Assembly (NCBI GenBank): GCA_031267815.1 | Contig: JAIRYI010000046.1 | Location: forward strand, 1 to 48,820 | From: Desulfarculales bacterium | GTDB lineage: Bacteria; Desulfobacterota; Desulfarculia; Desulfarculales; Desulfarculaceae | Direction of reading: 5' to 3' | Length of the DNA stretch: 48,820 nucleotides | In this document: one piece after another, positions 35,611 to 42,642 of the stretch | Numbering within the stretch: the first letter of the stretch is position 1 | Layout: every line of letters starts with the position of its first letter | The notes under the pieces: generated by a model | Databases searched by the model: none | The model's input: the letters and a program-made list of their open reading frames with translations, nothing else | What the model was told of the DNA's origin: nothing | Translations under genes and position numbers: made by a program

Positions 35611-36996
35611 ATGAAATTCGGTAAAGAGAACGAAAAACTTGAATTCAAAAAAACCACCGCCGAACTCAGCGAGGGCGTTATCTCTATGGTCGCCATACTC
35701 AATAAGCACGGCGGCGGTGAGTTGTATTTTGGTATTCGCAACGACGGGACGCCACTAGGATTGGATATATCCGACAAGACGCTCCGCGACGTTAGCGAAG
35801 CCGTGTCAAACCATATCGAGCCGAAGATTTACCCTGAAATCAACGCTGTGTACGTCGGCGACACACATTGTATCCACGTTAAGTTTGAGGGCGACAACGC
35901 GCCGTATTACGCTTTCGGTAGGGCGTATGTCCGCGTCGCTGACAGCGACAAACAGATGTCCGCCGCCGAGCTAAAAAACTATATCCTTAAACATAACATC
36001 GGACACGGCGCTTGGGACGGCGACATTTCCCGCAAAACAGCAGCCGACGTGGATGTTACCATTTTGAGCGACTACATCGACCGCGCAAACCGCGCCGGGC
36101 GCATTGACTTCGCCTACACCAATAATGCCGAAGTACTGAACAGACTCGGAGTGACAGAGGATGGCAAACTGAAAAACGCTGCAGACGTTTTGTTCTGCGG
36201 TTCTCCGAACTTAGAAATCCAGATGGCGATTTTCGCGGGGACAGAGCGGCTGACGTTCAATGACATCAACCGTAAAAGCGGCAGCGTAACAAAACTCGTC
36301 GAAATTGCCGAAACCTATATCCGAAACAATATCCGCTGGCGCGTGGTACTTGACGGTTCCATTCAGCGCAAAGAAATACCCGAAATTCCGATTGAGGCTA
36401 TCCGCGAGGCTATCATCAACAGCTACTGCCACCGTCAATACACTTTGTCGCAAAACAATGAAATCACGATTTACAGCAATCGTGTCGAGATTTATAACCC
36501 AGGCAGATTCCCGGAAGGACTTACCCCGCAGGACTTTATCAATGGCAAAGAGCGGTCTAAAAAACGAAACCCGCTGTTGGCGCAGCTTATGTATTACTCA
36601 AAAGACATTGAAAGTTTCGGTACAGGTTTAAAGCGCATAACGGAAGCCTGTGATGAGGCGAGCGTAAAGGTCGAGTTTGAAATGCTGAAACTCGGCTTTG
36701 CCGTGGTATTTTATCGTCCTGATGAAAAGTTTATTACGACAAAAAAAATGTCCGATGTCGTAAGAACTGTCGTAACAAATGTTGCATTAAAAAAATCAGA
36801 GCAAGCGGTTCTCGAAGCAATAGCGAAAAATTCCACAATAACGGCGGAGCAGTTGGCGGCGACGGCCAAGAAGTCTGGTAGAACGGTACAGCGGTATTTG
36901 GACAGCCTGCAAAAGAAAAACCTAATTCGGCGCGTCGGCTCGACCAAAAGCGGTCGTTGGGAGATTGTCGCAGATACTGAATCAGCGGACGAATAG
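35611..36996 (+). CDS. AlbA_2 / RecG-like ATP-binding domain protein
   Basis: 461 aa with ribosome site GAGG ahead. Residues 1-125 are an AlbA_2 (Schlafen-type) domain (ENEKLEFKKTTAELSEGVISMVAILN, GGGELYFGIRNDGTPLG, YVRVADSDKQMS). Residues about 260-375 are a GHKL-like domain as in the family often named RecG-like (AIREAIINSYCHRQY, YSNRVEIYNPGRFP, GTGLKRITEACDE). A winged helix closes the protein (TITAEQLAATAKKSGRTVQRY). Such proteins are frequent companions of type I restriction genes and are commonly labelled transcriptional regulators or DNA-binding proteins. Here one lies beside an hsdM remnant and the YobI-like NTPase. A hairpin GCCC-7nt-GGGC in the 72-bp gap before it may tune its expression. 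The molecular role is unknown. Confidence 0.8.
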   Translation: MKFGKENEKLEFKKTTAELSEGVISMVAILNKHGGGELYFGIRNDGTPLGLDISDKTLRDVSEAVSNHIEPKIYPEINAVYVGDTHCIHVKFEGDNAPYYAFGRAYVRVADSDKQMSAAELKNYILKHNIGHGAWDGDISRKTAADVDVTILSDYIDRANRAGRIDFAYTNNAEVLNRLGVTEDGKLKNAADVLFCGSPNLEIQMAIFAGTERLTFNDINRKSGSVTKLVEIAETYIRNNIRWRVVLDGSIQRKEIPEIPIEAIREAIINSYCHRQYTLSQNNEITIYSNRVEIYNPGRFPEGLTPQDFINGKERSKKRNPLLAQLMYYSKDIESFGTGLKRITEACDEASVKVEFEMLKLGFAVVFYRPDEKFITTKKMSDVVRTVVTNVALKKSEQAVLEAIAKNSTITAEQLAATAKKSGRTVQRYLDSLQKKNLIRRVGSTKSGRWEIVADTESADE

Positions 36997-37020
36997 GGCG
37001 ATAATAAAATCGGAGAGTGT

Positions 37021-37428
37021 TTACTCAAAGATAGATGACATAACACTTTGGAACTTAGCAAATATCGCGGGAGTAGTCAATGCGGCCCACATTCTGATGG
37101 TAATGTCCACCATTTCTTTTGATTTAGAGACTATTTTCGTCCGACGCGTGAACCTGCCCAAATGGTGGCGCGTATTGCTGTTATCCCGCTCAATTGTATG
37201 TGTTCCCGATTTGCCTATAACATGCCGCTCCTGCGGCAAAACTTCGGCAAAAACACTCCAACTGTCGGTGTGGTAAGTACAATTCGGGATGTGCTTCACT
37301 TTGTCGTAGAGTCTCCCAAATGTTGCAGCATCACGACCGCCGAGTACCCAGGCGATAGTTTTCCCGCCACTGCGATCAATGGCTTTGATGAGCCAAAGTT
37401 TGTTTTTTTTGATTCTATAAAATGCCAC
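37021..37428 (-). CDS. insB: IS1-family InsB catalytic frame (expressed by -1 frameshift)
   Basis: The frame carries DDE-type catalytic positions (YHTDSW and HTIERDNSNTRHHLGRF) typical of IS1. It overlaps insA by 133 bp in the -1 frame. Within the overlap is an A8 run followed by C (minus strand, 37403-37410), read AAA-AAA in both frames: a canonical A-AAA-AAA slippery site. A -1 slip there would fuse zinc finger, HTH and DDE parts into one transposase ending near 37021. No separate start with a ribosome site is needed. Confidence 0.83.
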   Translation of the reverse strand: MAFYRIKKNKLWLIKAIDRSGGKTIAWVLGGRDAATFGRLYDKVKHIPNCTYHTDSWSVFAEVLPQERHVIGKSGTHTIERDNSNTRHHLGRFTRRTKIVSKSKEMVDITIRMWAALTTPAIFAKFQSVMSSIFE

Positions 37429-37745
37429 ATCTCATCAAACTCAATTTCTTTGATTTCGTCATTAATTTCGGGATCGCCGAATCGAAGCCCCGCTTCACGA
37501 ATCCAGCGGTAAATCAACGAACGGTCGCGGTTGAAGAATTTTCCGAGCATATTATACGAGCCTTTGCCAAGCGAATAAAGCAGAACAACCAAAGCCTTTA
37601 ATGCCGTTATTTTATCATTAGTCCGCCCATCGCCGGCAACAAAATTCAGCCCGCATTCCTTGCACTTATAACGTTGCTTATCCCTGACAACCCCGTTTTT
37701 GGTGATTCGAGCACAACCACAGTTTTTGCATTTGATAGTTTCCAT
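37296..37745 (-). CDS. insA: IS1-family InsA-like frame
   Basis: 149 aa starting near the IS end. It begins with a four-cysteine zinc finger (CKNCGCARITKNGVVRDKQ, then YKCKECG) and a helix-turn-helix (NMLGKFFNRDRSLIYRWI), the DNA-binding part of IS1 transposases, and reads on through the first catalytic block (EFDEMWHF). It ends in the region where InsB continues in the -1 frame. Alone it would act as a repressor or binding protein. Confidence 0.85.
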   Translation of the reverse strand: METIKCKNCGCARITKNGVVRDKQRYKCKECGLNFVAGDGRTNDKITALKALVVLLYSLGKGSYNMLGKFFNRDRSLIYRWIREAGLRFGDPEINDEIKEIEFDEMWHFIESKKTNFGSSKPLIAVAGKLSPGYSAVVMLQHLGDSTTK

Positions 37746-38110
37746 AATATCTCCTCTCTAATGATATTATATCACTAAACTATCTATATATCAACACTCT
37801 CTAAAATCGCAAAGTAAAAAACGTACTTTTTGCTTTGCTCACGCCATTTGGCAAGCAACACGCCGGACTTACTCGCCCGGTGTGGTTGGTACGCTGGTCA
37901 CGTACATTTTTAAGTGTTACGGCGTATTGGTACACACGAGGACTTTTTATCTTGCTTCGCGGATACTCATCCGTGGAAAAATACCTGACAGATATTTCAC
38001 GCTGAGTGTCTGCCCGTCTCTATTCGATTGGCTCATATTGCTGCCCGGCGGTCAATCTTGGGCATATACCCAAGGGGCAAAATTAAGATAACTGCCTATA
38101 ATAATTGAGG

Positions 38111-38205
38111 TGTCCATTTGTCCGTTTTGTCCACAATAAAACGGACAGAAATTATCATTAGAACATGCTGATATTATTAAAACTGTCCGTTTGTCCGTTT
38201 TGTCC
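38111..38205. repeat. Two iteron-like 22-bp repeats
   Basis: Copies at 38111-38132 and 38184-38205 differ at one base and are 73 bp apart, about seven helical turns. Each is itself built from GTCCRTTT and GTCCGTTTTGTCC units, and an inverted AAACGGACA lies between them. This is the look of a binding array for a replication initiator or repressor. No candidate binding protein is adjacent. Confidence 0.65.
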
Positions 38206-38279
38206 GGTAAAAAAATGGTAATTGGGAATTAATTTTTGTCGTCGTTCCTCACCGAATTTTATAAAAATTTGAGAAACAA

Positions 38280-38320
38280 GCATACGTCAAAGCCCATTGG
38301 AATTGGGGTTTGACGCGTGC
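38280..38320. other. 41-bp imperfect hairpin
   Basis: Arms GCATACGTCAAAGCCC (38280-38295) and GGGGTTTGACGCGTGC (38305-38320) pair at 13 of 16 positions around a 9-nt loop. No T-run follows. It may be an operator dyad or a fold-back from an element end. Confidence 0.5.
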
Positions 38321-38365
38321 TAGCCAGGTGTTAGCCCGAGGAGCTATTTCGCAAAAATTAACTTA

Positions 38366-38380
38366 GGTAATATATTGATT
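38366..38380. repeat. Right copy of the island-flanking direct repeat
   Basis: GGTAATATATTGATT, matching 29926-29940 with one difference. It lies 60 bp beyond the 3' end of the phage sheath gene, exactly where phage sequence stops. Confidence 0.4.
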
Positions 38381-38439
38381 TTATTTACTAATCTTCTTAT
38401 ACCTAAGCTTAATGCTTTCTAATTTTCAATTTTCGCGAA

Positions 38440-40146
38440 TCAAATTACCGACCGCTCACTCAGGCGGGCGTCAAAACTGCTGCCCGCATAGGTGTAGTAG
38501 GCGTACAGCTTGATGCTGCGGATAATGGGCAGGCCCACAAAGCCCAGAGTCACAGCCAGTCCGTTGTTGACGATATCCTGGCCGGACGGCACTTCTATCT
38601 CGCAGGCCGCCAGTTCCTGAGGCACCGCCTTGATCATTACGCTCATGGCCTCGTGAAGATTGGCGATCAACCAGTTGATGCCCAAAGCTCCGCTTGTCGC
38701 CAGAGGATCGCCGGCCTCATCGTATAAGCTTTTAAGCGCGGCGATCCTGGCCAGGCGCAAGCCTTTGAACACCACTCGCAACACTTCCAGATAGCGGTAA
38801 TCGCTGGTGGGCTCCGCCAGGGTGCGGGCGTCTCCCCAGTACACTCCGGTCAGCCCGGCATAGCGTTTGGCGGTGATATATCCGGCGTCTTCCAGGGTTT
38901 TCTGATGGGCTTCGCGCAAATTGTCCGGCAGCGCGGCCCCGCTTATGGCAGCATCTCTTACCCGGCCGATGGCCCGCATCACCGGGATATTGCTGATGCG
39001 GCCGGCCAGCAACCCGATCATGTTTCTGACCTTGGCCTGGCCGCGCACATCGCTGACCCGGGCAAAGGCGCTGCTGACCAGGACAAAACGATGGCTTATC
39101 TGCTGGCGTTCACTCAGGCACCAGGCCACCCAGTCATCCATATCCTCGCCGGCAAAGGGCAGGCGGGTATGAGCTACAAAGATAGTGGGCCGGTGCTTAT
39201 TCCATAAATCTTCACTCAAGACTCCCAGAGCGGCCCAGTCGGAAGCATCGGTATCGCCTATAATATAGATACATTCCGGATTGAACAGTTCCAGGGGCGG
39301 ATCAAGGGCGGCCATGATGGCGCTTATGCTGGGCACCGGCGCGTATACCTCAAAGTGATACTCATCGCCGCCGGCCATGACCGCGTTGCCGCCGGGCAAG
39401 GTGATACTTACTCCGCTGTCGCCCACAATTATTTCGCCTTCCAGGGGCAGGGTGCGGTCAATATCCCAGGATTGGCCGCCGTCCAGCGACAGCCGGTACT
39501 GCCCTTGGTTGACCCGGCCGCTTTTTGTGATTTGCAAAATCACGCTGGCCGCCGCTTTGGGTTCCCCCTCCGCGCTCACTTCCGGGCCTTGGCCCTTGTG
39601 GGTCACCGGCCCGACGGGCAGGAGGGTGCGGAAACTGTAGGTTGTGTCAGCGACCAGGGATATATCGGTGGGGAAGTTGAGCTGGCAGCCTATATCCAGG
39701 ACCAGGATGCCGTTGCCGGGCACATCCACCGCATCGAATTCATAGCTCAGGCCCCCGTCCAGCGATATGTCCACATTGGCCGTCCCGGCCAAGCCGGCTT
39801 TGCGGACTTTAACCGTCACCTCGGCATTGGCGCTGGGCAGGCCGCTGACATAGGCTTCAGCCCCCGGTCCTTGTTGCTTAAGCGGCGACGCCTGACCATA
39901 AGCGCTGCCCTGAACCGGCACCGCCACCATCACCGCGTCCTGGCCGGCGGCGGCAAAGTAATCGCGCAGGCAGTCCACCAAAGGCCCGCTGCCCAAAAGA
40001 CCGCTTAAGTCGCTGTCCTTGCCCAGCAGATAACCTTTGCCGGTTTCCCCTTTACTGCACACCCCAGCCATCAGCGCCTTGCCGTCCACCGCCCCCGGAG
40101 CCAGACCGCTGGTGCCGTCAACAATATATTCAAATACGTCTCCCAT
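38440..40146 (-). CDS. DUF2586-type phage tail sheath protein
   Basis: 568 aa from the ATG at 40146 (AAGGA seven bases ahead); an upstream in-frame start lacks a ribosome site. The N-terminal part contains two immunoglobulin-like inserts with the pattern NVDISLDGGLSYEF and QYRLSLDGGQSWDI. The middle and C-terminal parts (YIIGDTDASDWAAL, ARVSDVRGQAKVRNMIGLLAG, RYLEVLRVVFKGLRLAR) match the DUF2586 family, which occupies the sheath position in Mu-like phages. It would form the contractile outer tail tube. It is the last phage gene before the island; tube and tape-measure genes expected next are absent. Confidence 0.75.
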   Translation of the reverse strand: MGDVFEYIVDGTSGLAPGAVDGKALMAGVCSKGETGKGYLLGKDSDLSGLLGSGPLVDCLRDYFAAAGQDAVMVAVPVQGSAYGQASPLKQQGPGAEAYVSGLPSANAEVTVKVRKAGLAGTANVDISLDGGLSYEFDAVDVPGNGILVLDIGCQLNFPTDISLVADTTYSFRTLLPVGPVTHKGQGPEVSAEGEPKAAASVILQITKSGRVNQGQYRLSLDGGQSWDIDRTLPLEGEIIVGDSGVSITLPGGNAVMAGGDEYHFEVYAPVPSISAIMAALDPPLELFNPECIYIIGDTDASDWAALGVLSEDLWNKHRPTIFVAHTRLPFAGEDMDDWVAWCLSERQQISHRFVLVSSAFARVSDVRGQAKVRNMIGLLAGRISNIPVMRAIGRVRDAAISGAALPDNLREAHQKTLEDAGYITAKRYAGLTGVYWGDARTLAEPTSDYRYLEVLRVVFKGLRLARIAALKSLYDEAGDPLATSGALGINWLIANLHEAMSVMIKAVPQELAACEIEVPSGQDIVNNGLAVTLGFVGLPIIRSIKLYAYYTYAGSSFDARLSERSVI

Positions 40147-40204
40147 AGTTAATTCCTTCTTCTTAAATGAAAACATCCCGGCAAAAATGGAGCGACTTCC
40201 CGTT

Positions 40205-40275
40205 CCGGGAGGCAAAAATCACACTTTTTGCCTCCCGGGGTTCTTCCTTCGTGGAAATCCGCCAGGATTTTCACG
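40205..40275. repeat. Double-hairpin element, copy 1
   Basis: Two stems: CCGGGAGGCAAAAA (40205-40218) with its perfect 14-bp partner (40225-40238) around TCACAC, and CGTGGAAATCC-GCCA-GGATTTTCACG (40250-40275) with one G-T pair. The second stem covers the stop codon of the 132-aa gene. The structure recurs with different stem sequence at 42571-42642. Confidence 0.85.
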
Positions 40276-40669
40276 AGGCGCTTCCTAACCGCCCGCCGCC
40301 GCTGGGCCGCTTGCGGTAAGCTTCCAGAGCGGTTTTAAATTCAGCCTGGCTGACTTGTTTGCCCGGGGCCCAGCCTTTGGCGGTCCGTAAGCCGGCCAGC
40401 TCCCAGCTCACCACGCCCAAGGCTTTAGCCAGAGCCTCAATTTCCTGCAAATCCAAGGCGGGAGATGGAGGAGAAGCCTCGGCTCCCCCGGCCCCCGGAG
40501 CGGGCGGAGGCGGGGAATCCGAAAATGGCTGGGCTTCTCCCCCATCCTGATCTGATGTGTTTGTGGGCGGGGAAACCAGGGGAGGCTCGGTTTCTCCCCC
40601 GGTTGATTCCGGTAAAACCTCAGGCGGAAAAATTTCTTCGTTTACTTCAACATTAACCTTTTTAGCCAT
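40271..40669 (-). CDS. Hypothetical phage protein, proline-rich, 132 aa
   Basis: Residues 1-70 are acidic and Pro/Ser/Gly-rich (PPPPAPGAGG), probably disordered. The C-terminal part is a small helical domain (AGLRTAKGWAPGKQVSQAEFKTAL). It starts one base after the stop of the neck/terminator gene with AGGAG ahead, so it is in the late operon. I do not recognise a family; position suggests a head-tail or tail accessory protein. Confidence 0.6.
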   Translation of the reverse strand: MAKKVNVEVNEEIFPPEVLPESTGGETEPPLVSPPTNTSDQDGGEAQPFSDSPPPPAPGAGGAEASPPSPALDLQEIEALAKALGVVSWELAGLRTAKGWAPGKQVSQAEFKTALEAYRKRPSGGGRLGSAS

Positions 40670-40670
40670 G

Positions 40671-41198
40671 CTAATCTCCTTTTTTATCCTGCTTAAACGC
40701 AGGGTTTATAGTTACGTCAGTAATCATGGTCACTTCAACATCACGGGTTATCACCCCGCTGAAAGTTATATGCAGCACCGCCGAGTAACGGTCGAACACC
40801 TCCACCATCCGGGCGTCATAGCCTATGCGTACCGCCCGTTCCGCCTTTATCCGCACCAGATTATTGTGTTCATCCGCCGTATCCTTGGGCAGAGCCAGCA
40901 GCACGGCCTTTACCGCCGTTTCCAGCTGGGCATCGCTCCGTTCCTTGATGGTCACCCGCACCAGCAGGTTTCTGTCATATATCCGGTAGCGGTGGATGCG
41001 GCCGGCCGGCCGCTCAGTCTGCAAAATGGCGTACAGCCCATCTCTCCGGGTTAAGCTCTCATCCGCGATTTCGATATACAGGCGGGGAGGTGGATAGAGT
41101 ACCGGGTTATCCTTAACCGGTATGGCTTCCACCAGATCAGCCGGGATATCCGCGCTTGCCGCCGCCTGAGTGATTAATTGCTTAACCAGGGAGATCAT
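40671..41198 (-). CDS. Phage neck / tail-terminator-like protein (Mu gp37 position)
   Basis: 175 aa from the ATG at 41198, chosen for AAGGA eight bases ahead. Content is a mixed alpha/beta fold (RIYDRNLLVRVTIKERSDAQLET, VEVFDRYSAVLHITFSG) seen in small tail-completion proteins. It lies between the Mu gpG-like and sheath genes, where Mu has gp37. The ribosome site overlaps one arm of a hairpin (41204-41233). The assignment rests on position and fold impression. Confidence 0.5.
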   Translation of the reverse strand: MISLVKQLITQAAASADIPADLVEAIPVKDNPVLYPPPRLYIEIADESLTRRDGLYAILQTERPAGRIHRYRIYDRNLLVRVTIKERSDAQLETAVKAVLLALPKDTADEHNNLVRIKAERAVRIGYDARMVEVFDRYSAVLHITFSGVITRDVEVTMITDVTINPAFKQDKKGD

Positions 41199-41203
41199 TT
41201 TGT

Positions 41204-41308
41204 TTGTCCTTCGGGCTCCTGCCCTACGGACAATTCGCGGCCCCGGCCCAGCCGGTTGCCGCTCACGCTGCACGGCTGCGCCGCTGGCGGGGCGGGCTCC
41301 TGCCCGCC
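41204..41308. promoter_or_regulatory. Two related hairpins in the leader of the gp37-like gene
   Basis: TTGTCC...GGACAA (41204-41233) encloses GGGC-TCCT-GCCC and covers the AAGGA ribosome site; GGCGGGC-TCCT-GCCCGCC (41291-41308) is a perfect 7-bp stem. Both share the core GGGCTCCTGCCC, so they are copies of one small palindrome. They may dampen translation of the following gene. The 148-bp gap holds no gene. Confidence 0.55.
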
Positions 41309-41346
41309 TGTTATCCCCAAGGCATGTTTATCAACAAAATGGTTTT

Positions 41347-41844
41347 TCATACTTTCAGCGTTTTCTTCTCCAGCCTGAACATTTTCTTAATGTGTCTGTC
41401 AATCAAATCTCCCACTTCTTCCAAATCATCCTGGGATATACCCATAAAGGGCCGGGCAGGGATAGTGACTTTTTTGCGGAAAACCGGCTTGCCGCCGGCC
41501 ATAAATCTTAGAAATCTGGCTTTCTTGGCATGAATATCCCCTCCCTCCTGGTGGATGCGGGCATACTTAACATTGGTACCCACAATCACATAATCCGGGG
41601 TAACTTCGGCCTGGATTGAGTTTCGTAAGCGCCCGGTATTGGCCAGAGTCTGGCCGCCCCGGGCGGCCGGTTTCCAGGCTGTGCCCTCCGGATCCGTGCC
41701 GGTGGAAAAACGCTCCACCGTGCTGCTGACTAGGGCCTGGCCGATGTCCTTGGCCAGCTTCAGGCGAGCAACCGCCGGCCCTGATGTCAGCCGGCCCATA
41801 ATGTCCAGCCCGCCCCAATCTATTTTTAAACCGCTGCCGCTCAT
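41347..41844 (-). CDS. Phage virion morphogenesis protein (Mu gpG-like tail completion)
   Basis: 165 aa with the pattern VGTNVKYARIHQEGG, then ARPFMGISQDDLEEVGDLI, diagnostic of the Phage_tail_S / Mu gpG family (PF05069). In Mu-type phages it completes the neck or tail after DNA packaging. Position between gp36- and gp37-like genes agrees with Mu. Confidence 0.85.
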   Translation of the reverse strand: MSGSGLKIDWGGLDIMGRLTSGPAVARLKLAKDIGQALVSSTVERFSTGTDPEGTAWKPAARGGQTLANTGRLRNSIQAEVTPDYVIVGTNVKYARIHQEGGDIHAKKARFLRFMAGGKPVFRKKVTIPARPFMGISQDDLEEVGDLIDRHIKKMFRLEKKTLKV

Positions 41845-41887
41845 GCTTCTCTCTTTTCCGGTGTAGGGGTGGCATTTTGCCGCCCAC

Positions 41888-42316
41888 TCAATATTTTTTC
41901 AACACTTCCGGCCCGAATACCCGCGGCGGGCTTATAGCCTGGATAGGCTGATTCCCACCGGCATTTTCGTCTTCCATGTCCAGAGTCAGCCTGCCTCCGG
42001 CAATGTCTTCCAGTTCCTTATAGGCCCTCTTGGCTTCGCTCTGAATATAGATCAAATCGTTGTCGCTCATGGCCTCGGTGTTCATCAGGCTGGTTATGGC
42101 TCCCAGGCAGCGATAGCTGGTTAAAACTATGGCGATACGCTTGAGAACAGCCGGAATTTTGTTTAAGGGCAGCTTATAGCGCCGGCCGATAAACTCATTG
42201 ATTTCCTGGCTGACCTGATCCAGCATCCCATCTATCACTCCGGGGCTTAATTTTTCGACCCGATCCAGGTATTTGCCCAGCACCCAGGCAGTAAGGTCAG
42301 ACTTCTGGCAATACAT
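41888..42316 (-). CDS. DUF1320 protein (Mu gp36-like)
   Basis: 142 aa. YCQKSDLTAWVLGKYLDRVEKL at the start, then EINEFIGRRYKLPLN, is the DUF1320/Mu gp36 pattern, a head-tail connector fold. Its start is in the late operon 44 bp before the gpG-like gene. Confidence 0.85.
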   Translation of the reverse strand: MYCQKSDLTAWVLGKYLDRVEKLSPGVIDGMLDQVSQEINEFIGRRYKLPLNKIPAVLKRIAIVLTSYRCLGAITSLMNTEAMSDNDLIYIQSEAKRAYKELEDIAGGRLTLDMEDENAGGNQPIQAISPPRVFGPEVLKKY

Positions 42317-42319
42317 GCT

Positions 42320-42636
42320 TCATCCCCAATTCAAAACCCCATTTAAAACCCATTTAAAAACTCCCAGGTTCAACGATCTCCCCCTAGCTGGCATGGCAGT
42401 AGGTAAAAAATAAAATCGCCGCACCTGGAGCCTCTCACGCGCTTCGCCGAAATTAAAAATTTTGGCGGGACAAATCCCCCGCTCGTTCAAAAATGTCATT
42501 TTGAACTCGCGGATTGCGGCGTTTGGCTTTATTTGCTTTGGCTTGGCATAATTTTTAAATCCTTTCGTTCCAAGCGGGCAAAACCACGCTTTTGCCCGCT
42601 TGGGGTCTTTTTGCTCATGAAAAATCGTAAGATTTT
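42320..42636. other. Intergenic segment with repeat-derived open frame
   Basis: A minus-strand frame of 113 codons (42661-42320) is open here, but its translation (DPKRAKAWFCPLGTKG and similar) comes from a double-hairpin element and flanking repeat sequence. It has no ribosome site and no phage-protein character. I regard it as non-coding spacer between capsid and gp36-like genes. Confidence 0.55.
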
Positions 42637-42642
42637 TCATGA
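42571..42642. repeat. Double-hairpin element, copy 2
   Basis: Stem 1: CAAGCGGGCAAAA (42571-42583) pairs perfectly over 13 bp with 42590-42602 around CCACGC. Stem 2: TCATGAAAAATC (42615-42626) pairs perfectly with 42631-42642 around GTAA and covers the capsid gene's stop codon. The layout, loop sizes and the linking GGGGTC match copy 1 at 40205-40275 while stem bases differ in a compensated way. Confidence 0.88.

Larger units (their letters stand above)
37013..37801 (-). mobile_element. IS1-family insertion sequence, 789 bp, complete
   Basis: The ends are inverted repeats: GAGAGTGTT is identical at both tips and AGATAG recurs further in. The element is flanked by a perfect 8-bp target duplication TAAAATCG (37005-37012 and 37802-37809). 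Length and duplication size are typical of IS1 (768 bp; 8-9 bp). Two overlapping transposase frames are present on the minus strand. It looks intact and recently inserted. Confidence 0.93.
37810..38439. other. Gene-poor right end of the island
   Basis: No convincing gene was found here. A 69-codon plus-strand ORF at 37882-38091 has no motif or ribosome site. The right part holds two iteron-like repeats, a large hairpin and the right copy of the island-flanking repeat, each listed separately. Confidence 0.5.

Noticed and set aside
37882-38091. 69-codon plus frame right of the IS1 element
   Set aside because: No ribosome site, motif or recognisable homology; left as non-coding.
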